DNA from: Physocladia obscura
Lineage: Eukaryota > Chytridiomycota > Chytridiomycetes > Chytridiales > Chytriomycetaceae
Length of the DNA: 22,367 nt
Assembly: GCA_027596945.1 (NCBI GenBank)
Contig: JADGJH010000124.1
Location: forward strand, 1 to 22,367
Direction of reading: 5' to 3'
A model generated the notes under the pieces. It did no database searches. It had not been told where the DNA came from and was given only the letters and a program-made list of their open reading frames with translations. Of the stretch, positions 9,058 to 17,829 are shown one piece after another. Both the position numbers and the translations under genes were made by a program. Position 1 is the stretch's first letter. Each line of letters starts with the position of its first letter.

Positions 9058-10906
9058 CTGTTCCAAACCAAGTGAATGGAGTCAATGAGGTTCAAAGTAC
9101 CCACGGAAAAAAAACTGTGAAAATGCTTGATGTTAACGTGACAGATTCAACGGTTGCAGTTGGGTGGCTGAGTTTAATCTACTATATGCCCGGTTCAAAT
9201 ATTTGCATTCCAAACGGCACGGTGACTGTTGACTACCATCCTGTCGATGAATGCACCCAAGCAGACCAACTGTGCCAAAATCAAAACTTTGGGTATTAAA
9301 CGGCAAAACTACTTTTCTTTCTTTTCCTTTTTTTCCTTCTTTCCTTCTTCTCCTTTCTCCAATGTATTTGTCCTGCTGTAACTTTCTAAATTATCATTCG
9401 GCATACTTAATTTTACATACCACAGAATCACAACCACGCATTGCATCAATTCAGCAACTATTGACGATCTTTCGGTTCAAACCAGTGCTCAAATGGGGTC
9501 AGGTGTTATGTACGCCGAAATTAAATTTTATCACGACTATCCATGCGTCACCCTTGACCGAGTTGTGCACTACAAGGTATTTCAAAAATAAAAATAAAAA
9601 TAAAAATAAAAAACTGTGGGGTGAAACGCAAGGAGGCTCACGAAAGCTAGTACTATTGATATCGTTTGGTTCCCTTTGCGTTACCTTACACAGCGATATA
9701 TATATAAAAGTATTCTGATGAAGAAATTTTTTGAACATTCAGTTGAATACTTGTGTCTATTCCAGTGCTTCCGATGACAATTCCCATTCTTACCAATATG
9801 TCTACAATGCGAGCGCGAATTCACTACAAAGCGTGCGATATAGCGATCTCCAATGTAAAACACAAATTTTTAGTCCCGATGCCCACGTTTACAACCTCAC
9901 TGCTCCTCAAGGAATTTGTAGTGGGGACATTCTGTGGGGAAACTACACTGCAGTCAACATTCGTTTGACAACTGCTGTTGTTATTCCTGCTCAGGGCGGT
10001 AATAATATTGGCGCAATTGTTGGCGGTGCTGCAGGTGGGGTTATCGGGCTGGCCTTAATTGCTGCAGGGGCCTTTGTTTGTGTTCGCAACAAAAAAAAGA
10101 AATCGAATTTGACACAAAATGGATCAATTCCACCGCCTTATGATCCATTGAATCAAAATCCTGGGCATTCTCAGGTTCTGCATCTTCAAAATCAATTTCT
10201 TCTCAATCACAACAGCAACAGTAACATCCCAAATATTCCAAATAACAACAACAACGTGCGCTCTGCAAATAATGCTGGCAACAACTGTGCTATAGCACCC
10301 GAAAATCTCCCTCCTCTTGTTCGGCCGACCGACCAATCCTCTCACCAATCCTCCGGTCACAACAGTAACAATAACAACAATGGGGAACATCATTTGCCAG
10401 AATTTCAAAATGAAAAAGTCAATGTGAACATGTTTGGCACGATTAATGCTCGAGGTGGTGGCGCTGGCGAAGTAGGTGGAGATTATGGAAGAGACATTTT
10501 CTATGCAGATCGGATTGCCCTTTCAGAAATGAAGGTTCCACCAAATCCTTATGAGTGGTCATTTGATGATACAGCCAAATGGTTGTTTAACAACGGTGCC
10601 ATTCAAGGCGACGATGATCAACATTTGAAAAGACTTGTTAATGGTAATTTATCGAAACAGTGTTTTTTGTTTTTTTTTTGATTTCCATGGTATAATTATT
10701 TTCTTTCTTCTGCAGAACAAGAAATTGATGGGAAAACACTCCTAATTATTCCCGATCAACAACTTTTTTTAGCCCTCCAGATTAATGTTGTGGGCAGGCA
10801 AGCAAGGCTGCTGGAAAAATTGAGCAAACTGCGTGGATTAGCTGCCACTTTTGAAGATCTGGACATCGGGAACAGTGCTTTTGTTTTTCGCCAGACGTCT
10901 AATTAT

Positions 10907-10945
<39 letters not shown>

Positions 10946-10978
10946 CTTCAGCAAACGCTACCTACATACATTACCTAG
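9057..10978 (+). CDS. single-pass membrane protein with Cys-containing ectodomain and cytoplasmic SAM domain (5' exon unresolved)
   Basis: Not a named family member that I recognise. Mapped exons: open frame from 9057 to 9292, then 9426-9576, 9743-10643, 10716-10978; phases 2, 0 and 1 join without stops, giving about 516 residues. Order: an ectodomain with eight cysteines and several N-glycosylation sequons (NGT, NAS, NLT, NYT); one membrane segment, IGAIVGGAAGGVIGLALIAA, followed by CVRNKKKKS as a stop-transfer; about 150 cytoplasmic residues rich in Asn, Ser and Pro; a SAM domain starting at NPYEWSFDDTAKWLF and, across the last splice, IDGKTLLIIPDQQL and ALQINVVGRQARLLEKLSKL; finally 13 glutamines and a short tail. 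The orientation is inferred from the basic flank and sequons. The open frame begins without a signal peptide, so an upstream exon is missing; one candidate starts at 8926. SAM domains bind other SAM domains or RNA, so a signalling or assembly role is plausible but unproven. Confidence 0.75.
9303..9362 (+). repeat. C+T-rich tract in the first mapped intron of the SAM-protein gene
   Basis: About 60 bases made mainly of T and C, in runs such as TTTCTTTCTTTTCC, inside the 133-bp intron 9293-9425. It is longer than an ordinary polypyrimidine tract and lies well before the acceptor at 9425. Confidence 0.5.
9584..9612 (+). repeat. (AAAAT)n microsatellite in an intron
   Basis: Five or so near-perfect AAAAT units just after the donor (9577) of the 166-bp intron 9577-9742 of the SAM-protein gene. 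Length is likely to vary between isolates. Confidence 0.85.
10907..10945 (+). repeat. CAG/CAA repeat coding for 13 glutamines
   Basis: CAA followed by a pure CAG run and three CAA codons, in frame near the C-terminus of the SAM-domain protein, followed by LQQ and the last eight residues. The pure CAG core suggests recent slippage. Confidence 0.9.
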
Positions 10979-11291
10979 CACCTTTGATTTTTTTTTTTTT
11001 GATTTTTTGATTGTTTGAATAAAAAAACACACTCTGTCGCGTGACCTTCAGAACAAATGTGACGAAGACTATTGACTGGTAGATTGCGTTTTCTATTTCA
11101 GCAATGGCGACTTAAAAATCCCTATTTTTTTGATCATTTTTTTGTGGGCTATTTTTTCACTTGCTAACTTGAATCAATAGTTTATTATGTGAAAACAAAA
11201 AAGAATAAAAGCAAAGTGTACATTCTTTACAAAAAGTTATGCTCCACTCTCATTTGCAACAAATTTCCGTTCCCTGCACGAACCTATGTTT
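10979..11291. other. 313-bp convergent spacer between two gene 3' ends
   Basis: Space between the stop of the SAM-protein gene (plus) and the stop of the unrecognised minus-strand gene. It is T/A-rich with a 13-T run just after 10987. AATAAA at 11018-11023 would serve the plus-strand gene; TTTATT at 11181-11186 (AATAAA on the minus strand) would serve the other. No gene seen. Confidence 0.6.
11018..11023 (+). terminator. poly(A) signal AATAAA for the SAM-protein gene
   Basis: Canonical hexamer 40 bp after the stop codon at 10978, following a T-rich stretch. Motif and position only. Confidence 0.45.
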
Positions 11292-12256
11292 TCAAAGAGA
11301 TTCCAATCTTCTCACTTCAAAACGCCCTCTCTTCAACGGCTCGCCGTCTGAACTCCTCATTCCAGGATTCGGTAATGACATTGAAAATTGCATCGGCACC
11401 AGCGAGAGTCCTCCCAGAATTGGGGCTGTCCCACGCATACTGTTGAATGCCGCCCCAGTTCCATGCATGGTGCTTAACATTAATACACTCTCATGAGCGC
11501 TTTCAAAGCCCGAGTCGGATTGATGATGATGATGATGATGAGAAATAGTATTGGCCGTCGGCAATATAGCATTTTCGGTATCATCGCCGCCATTTACCAG
11601 CGACTGTCCACTATCGTTTCTCCCCACACCCCCCACACCAGACACACTGTTCTCATCAGTAAATTCCGGATCCGGTCCGATATACAGCTCATCCGACACG
11701 GGCGTCCGGCAAATAATCTCTTCGGCCAAAAGATCAGTCTCCTGGTTCGTGCGTAACATCAGGGCGGCGATTGCATTCGAAAACCCGCTGTGTACCGATT
11801 TCCCGATTTTGAATGTATACTCTTGTCGTCTCGGTCTGCTCCAACCATCGACCAGATGCTTGTCATCTATAGTAGTAGTAGTAGTAGCGTGTATGTGCGT
11901 TTGCGTTTTCCGATCGAAAGCCACAAAAAGAAAAAACCAATTACACAGACAGTGGAAGTGATTTTCGCATTCAATTGGAGATCGGGGCGGGGAAACAGTT
12001 TCAGTTGATACAAATTGATCAAGACTAGCTTACCGTCTTCTGATGCATTCACCGGTAATGACATTGAATTCGAATCGTTGACGGTAATGCTATTGCTGGT
12101 TGACAGATTTGATGGAACCTGCACTGGTCTGTTCGCCGAAGATGGGAATGCATGCGACCAGTCGCTCGGTGAGGGCAATCGGTTAATGTCGTTAGCCACG
12201 AGTCTTCGTGGTTGTACAAATACGTTTTCTTCGAGGAGCGACGCTGGCTCAACCAT
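11292..12256 (-). CDS. unrecognised two-exon protein, 265 residues
   Basis: I do not recognise a family. Exon 1 12256-12034 and exon 2 11866-11292 flank a 167-bp intron (GTAAGC..CTATAG, phase 1) and join without a stop. The N-terminus (MVEPASLLEENVFVQPRRLV) and the block after the splice (WSRPRRQEYTFKIGKSVHSG, then FSNAIAALMLRTNQETDLLA) have mixed, non-repetitive composition and look like folded or conserved segments. The rest is Ser/Asn/Gly-rich, with six consecutive histidines coded by an 18-bp CAT run and a Met/Pro/Leu-rich tail. No signal peptide, membrane segment or catalytic motif is visible. It lies convergent to the SAM-protein gene and upstream of it is the 3' end of the chitin synthase gene, 211 bp away. 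The true ATG at 12256 is the first in frame. Coding status rests on the clean splice and GC/CpG content like neighbouring genes. Confidence 0.65.
11523..11540 (-). repeat. trinucleotide run coding for six histidines
   Basis: ATG-phase repeat on the plus strand, read as six CAT codons on the minus strand in the unrecognised gene. Confidence 0.85.
11870..11887 (-). repeat. (CTA)n repeat forming the 3' end of an intron
   Basis: Six TAG units on the plus strand, read as CTA repeats on the minus strand, run directly into the acceptor CTATAG at 11867 of the unrecognised gene. The repeat takes the place of a normal polypyrimidine tract. Confidence 0.8.
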
Positions 12257-12467
12257 TCGTTTCGTTCGGCGGTGATTAAAACGTTTAAGGGGAAAAGTTG
12301 GAAAACAATCAAATTTCTGTCAAATTTAATGTCAAAAACAAAACGCTGTCAAAACTCTACGATTATTATAGATTATAAATTCCATTCTATTACCACCCAC
12401 TGATCGCCAAGCTTCAAAATCAAAACAAAAAGAAGAGATCAAAAAAAAATATATTGCCATAGTTATG

Positions 12468-15400
12468 TCAGGAATCTTCACTTCCTGATGCTTGTGCCAT
12501 GTTTTGATACATTTCTGGTCTGTTAACAACAATATACGGATGAACAACAGGCAGAGTACTTGTGGCGACTCCTCCTAACATCGACGGAATGTGTGATCCA
12601 CGTGGCATCAAAAGAGCCGGCGGTGGTCCAGGTAAACCTAACGGCATCACAAACCCAGGTGGAGGCGGACCGGGCATGAGAGAAGTTCCAGAATGAAACG
12701 AAACGTGGTCTCCACCAACATTAAACATTGGAGGCATCACCAGCCCTGATCCGGGAATCACTGGTACAAATGAACCCCGATTTGATTGGGGTTCATTGGA
12801 AGCGTTCATAATTCTTGTTTGTCTTTTCATTTCGTATAACGCTGGATTCCTTTCGTACTCCATTCGTTCGTGCTCCATTCTTCTCAGTTTCACCCATTCA
12901 CTCCATCTCTTCATGTTGATTCCTTCACCAGTAAATTCACCCTCCCGTCTTGACTGATCATGTCCAACATCTTCACCTGCAACACGTCTTGTGGCTCCCC
13001 ATGAAAAATCGTCAAAATGCCAGAATGCATAAACTGGAAGGAAAAAGTTCCATATTGGTAGGGAGCATAGGTAAATAATCATCCAGAAAATATAAATCGG
13101 CCGGTTGGCAGTCATAACAATTAAAACAGCGGGAAGACCAAGAACAAGCGCAAGCAGAATGAGAGGAAGCTCGGTGTCAGCACCAGTTTTTGTAACAGTT
13201 AAAACAAGAATTGTAAACGTAAACGTAATTGCCGCCGGAAGAACAACAGTTCCAACCAAATTCATGAAAATGACAAACTAAATTTGATTGAGATACAAAA
13301 CTTTCTGGAGAAAAGGGGAATACAAACCTGCATTGAGATACAAAATGTGCCACACATATCTCCCACAAGCAAAAGTTCAAGCAAATTGTGAATTGTAGAA
13401 TTGATCCATCTCCGCCTTTGGGATAGTAAAACTGCGAAAGAGTCCGGAGCAACTGTTTTACAAACAGCCGGAGGACAAAATACCAAACGACGTTTAGTGA
13501 AAGTTCTCAGCATAATTGTGGTCAGGAATCGATCTTCGCCCAGAAGAAGCAGGTTTTTCTTGTGAAGAGTATCAACAATGTGCTCAGAATATTCTTCGAC
13601 AATATCAGGATTTGCCAAAATTGGAACCCAGTATCCATTTGGTCCTTTTGGTGTCTTGATGCGGTACATTGAGAAACATCCTGAAAAAAAAAGTTAATAC
13701 AATGTATTTGGATTTATCACAAAGATCAATTAAGTTTGTTTAAACCTGGAAGGCAAGTACATCCACCAAATACAGACTCAAACGCTTTGGTCATATGATG
13801 CGAAATATAATACTCAAACACCTAATGATAAAATTTACCAACTGCATTCAGTACTTCATTAACCACACAAACCTGAATCATGGTAACCCAAGAATCCCAC
13901 TTGTTTGAAATTTTTGTTTCACCACAAAGTCCCATAACACGATCATCCTTCAGCAAACATGCAATCATATGACTTATCGCGTCCGGGAAAACTCTAGTAT
14001 CAGCATCAACCATCATTAAAGCTTCATACTTTTCTGGATTAACTCCAGTAATTGTAAATAGCTTGAAAAAGATATCGAATTCGAGCTCTGTCATACGATC
14101 ATCAAACATAACTTTTGCCAAAAAGTTCATTAGCAAAACTTGAGAATCGCGCTTGCCACGATTTCCAGGCTTGGCTGCAGGTTTCTTTGGATTCCGTTCT
14201 TCTTCATTTCCAACCTTGACAATCAAAATCATTGGCACACGCCCTTCTGATCGTTTCTTTAGTGTCCTCATATGGGCGGGGGTTTCGTCTTCGCCAACAA
14301 CATCATTCATTTCAATCGCAGTTGTCACAGTGTTTTTTTTACCGCCAGCAAACCTGGATTTTTTTGGTTTGGGCACTTCGCGTTGCTTAAGATCGTATTT
14401 GTACCATCCTGCATAAACTTTCGCGTAGTTTTTACGATTCGCTCCATCGGCAATTGCAACATAGCTGTACGATCCTGGGCTTCCACCCAATCTTGGATCA
14501 TCTTTAGGAAATCGTTCGTCCACTTCAATCATATCAATCAATATGTCGGGTGTGGTTTTTTCGTTGTCGCTTCCAAGGACAATTCCGTCCGCAACGACAA
14601 ACAAGCACTTGTGTGTTCCCGGATAATAAGAGTGAGCAATCGAATTAAGCGTGGCTTTGAGAGAATCGACGCCTTCAGAATACGCAGTTACCATACAGAG
14701 ACAGTGCATCAACGTGGGGTCATTCAGGATTTCAGATGTTTGGGCGTCAAGCGCCGGTCCTTCGATTTCCATAAAACCAAACTGCGCGTTCCAGTTTCGC
14801 GAAGGATCGACTTCATCACGTTTCGTTTCGCGGGAGTAAGCTGCAGAACGAGAACCAGAAAATCCAGTTGCAACAGGAAGAGGACTGTTTCTGGAGTTTT
14901 TATAGCTTTCGAGTGCTGCCAGCTTGATGAAAGTACTGTTGCGGTTATTGGTATCCACATTTTTGTCTTCATCATTTGATGATACTGTATGAATGGATCC
15001 AACAGGACCCATTGCTGCACCAAACGCGCCAACGTTGGGATTGTATGGAGTGATTCCACCTTCAAAATCAGGGCCAGGACGCCCTCGAAAACGAAGTTGT
15101 GGATATTGGTCGGACTCAGCACGACGACCAAACTCGGCGCGGCGTCTTTTGAGATCAGCCATAGCCCGCTTATAAGCTTTATTATTGCCTAGAGTCCATC
15201 CGATAGCGTACTTGAAGTAAAGTGCCAGAACGAATTGAGCCAAAACAACCAATAAGATTATCAAAAGTGATACCCAAACAACAACAGACGCGAACAAGCA
15301 GTTTGGTGTAACCGGATCAACAATAGCAATTTTCAGATAATCCGTCATACAGTATCCAGCTTCCATTGCACCAATGTTTGCAAAAGCTCGAGTTGCATCT

Positions 15401-16783
15401 TTTCCGACATGAGCAATAACCAAAGCAGCAACATCGCTTCCTACATTTCAAGTCAGCAATCGCCAGATTCAAAATTTGAAAAAACAAACCAAAAATTGAT
15501 GTATTGACACGGCCAGTAACGAAAGGAGTCACATCCAAAACATTTCCATTCAAGACCATGACACTTTTTCCAGATTGTGACAGCTGAATAACTTGTTGGA
15601 AAGTAGCAATAAGGTTTCCTTGCCATTTAATAAGTCTTGTCACGTCAACTTGCGGGTGGCAAACACTTGTTGGATTACTGCGAACGGTTGCATTTGAAAT
15701 TTCTGCGACAATAGTTCTGATTATTGAAATTAAATTATGATTACGTAAAGAAAGTCTTGATAAAATAAATTACGTTTCTATCACTTACACATTTGGCCAG
15801 AGAGTTGTATTTGTAGCAGGAATTACAGCTGTGCAAGGAAATAAGGGATAACTACTTTGATCGAAAGCAGCACAACTCCCAGAACTGCGAGCTGGAGGAA
15901 ACATCAAACCAAAGTCACCACCATTTCCAGCAGCAACAATGGAGGCGATATTGGCACTATAATAAGTATCATGATCAGAGGATGTTGTTGTGTAAAGGGT
16001 TCCATGGATTGCAATGTTATTTGAAGTGTTTGAAGGTTTGAGGTCTTGGTAGGGCAGATGAATTGTTGGGTCTGTAGCTAACGGACAAACGATATTTTGG
16101 AAACCGAAAGTGAGGAAACCAACAATGCACATGAGAATAAAAATAATAATGCAGAGAGCCACTTTTTCCCTGTAGGCTTGTTGAACTAATGTATCCGACT
16201 TTTTAAGACACTTGTCGATGAAAATAGCTGGAATGCAGCATGTGAGGATCCACGAAGTGTAAACCCAGGAGTTTGTTTGAATTGTCTCTGTTTCGCGTTT
16301 CTTTGCCTTAGACTGCTTGCGGGAAAGTGAGTTAAAGACGTCATCACCATTGCTGTCTCTCCGCGCCGGGCGTGTGAGAGTTTTGCGACGACCTAGAAGA
16401 TTTGCTGACACCGGCATCAGTTGATTTTGCTGATCGTATGGCGAAATGGGCAACGTCTTGGGTGGTCGTTGTTGTTGTTGTTGTTGTTGCTGTTGTTGAT
16501 GTTGACGCTGGTTGGGCTGGAAATGGCTCAGCGCAAGGCCGCCGTTTGCCGCATGCGCTCCACTGACACTTAATCCAAAATCGCGAAATGCCACAGCCTG
16601 CGGTACTGCTGGCTTGGAGCTGCTTGAGGCAGCGTAGTCGGTTGTGCTGGTGTTGTTGTTACCTTCTGTACGCAGAAGTTCCGTCAGATGCGCCGGCAGA
16701 TCCACCATCTCATCATCGTCATCAAGAAATCCATCCACGACAGGAAGCGTTGGTTCTGGTAACGGGCGATTCCGACTAGACAT
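12468..16783 (-). CDS. CHS3: chitin synthase, class IV (Chs3-like)
   Basis: Membrane GT2 enzyme that polymerises N-acetylglucosamine from UDP-GlcNAc into cell-wall chitin. Six exons on the minus strand: 16783-15789, 15716-15490, 15440-13873, 13821-13746, 13680-13328, 13277-12468; introns of 72, 49, 51, 65 and 50 bp; 1342 residues. N-terminal 170 residues are low-complexity with a Gln run (about 96-105). Membrane segments lie near 173-189, 208-227 and 457-485, with several more after residue 1074. A cytochrome-b5-like segment ([12 protein letters not shown], about 385-396) and absence of a myosin motor indicate class IV rather than class V. Catalytic motifs are intact: VDADTRV (885-891), QVFEY rebuilt at a splice (930-934), EDRFLT (1004-1009) and QRRRW (1043-1047). 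[16 protein letters not shown] is also typical. The last 130 residues are a Pro/Gly/Met-rich tail. ATG at 16783 is the first in frame. Family very sure; exact ortholog less so. Confidence 0.95.
16468..16505 (-). repeat. CAA/CAG repeat coding for a Gln run in chitin synthase
   Basis: GTT repeat on the plus strand with two interruptions (CTG, ATG); on the minus strand it codes for Gln residues around 93-105 of the chitin synthase N-terminus. CAA codons dominate, so it is less slippage-prone than the CAG run near 10920. Confidence 0.8.
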
Positions 16784-17829
16784 AAGTCTTTGTATTTCAA
16801 AAGACTAAACCAGCGCTTGAATTTTCTTCCAAATCACTTTTTCAAATCAGTTTCAAACAAACCAAAACTTTGACTGAGAATCTCCCTCGTGTGATATACG
16901 AAGCATTCGTCATTCTCTTGGTAATCAAGTTAAGTATTTTTACACATGGTTGATGGTATATGAGTAAATGTTTTCTCAGCTGTGTTTTATTCGCTGAAAA
17001 TCGCAGTAATACTGGTTAATTTATTTGCGTAAAAAATTGTACAACGCAGTTACAGTAAAGAAGCCCAGATTCCAGGTGCATTGGAAGGACCATTTTGACA
17101 AAAATAAAACTGGATTGAAGGATGTATTATTATAAGTACAGATGATTGACACATACAACACGCAAGGTGTTGTGAACTCCAAGATTTTCTGCAAGAGGAT
17201 TTTCTCATAAGAAGAAAAAAAAAGAGAAAGAAGTATGAAAATGGATAAGTGTCAGGGCCTGCGTTTACAAGGATGTAAATTGGTAGCTGAAGCATCAGAG
17301 AAATTCCTGCAAGATATATGCAGTCTATTTGCTACTGACAGAGATTTTGTCAAATATTGTCTCCTCTTGTGATTTATCACCAAGAATCCCAGATATATCT
17401 TTCACCCAGGAAACTACACATGTTCTGTATTTAAATCAAGCATAATTATTACACGTGCTGAAATTTTGCTGTATTTGGATATGGCTACAGGCATGAATGG
17501 CAAAAATAGAATCCAAACACCTCAAATGCATTGAATAGTACCTATTCCAATAGCAAAAGCAATTGAATAATATTGATGTTAATAAGGGAGAAGTTGACGA
17601 AAATCACAATGATGACATCTGTGCGATAATAAAATAAAATAATAAAAGAACCGGTTAAAAATGAGCGAATTCTAATGCAGTTTAGTTGAGTAAAATTTCA
17701 AAGAAGTGAGAGTAGGAGTTTTCAACAATAAATTTGGTGAGCCAAATATCTTTATTTCGCTGCTGAAGTTGGGGCTGTTTTGCTGGGAAAATTTTGGGCC
17801 AATGAAAAAGCGACAAACGAAACAAAAAG
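16784..17829. other. 1.05-kb divergent spacer between chitin synthase and SEC63
   Basis: The two genes point away from each other, so both promoters lie here. No gene is seen. A short ORF from 17234 (plus, 45 codons, starting MKMDKCQGL) has no recognisable domain. Between about 17100 and 17580 only a few CG dinucleotides occur, while the flanks next to each gene are normal, suggesting two promoters separated by a different kind of DNA. Confidence 0.6.
17799..17803 (+). promoter_or_regulatory. CCAAT box just upstream of SEC63
   Basis: CCAAT in the plus orientation 26 bp before the SEC63 ATG. Close for a functional HAP/NF-Y site, so it may equally be chance. Confidence 0.2.

Noticed and set aside
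14272..14979. 235-codon plus-strand frame opposite the chitin synthase gene
   Set aside because: It lies antisense to a strongly conserved catalytic exon and has no domain; a shadow of the real gene.
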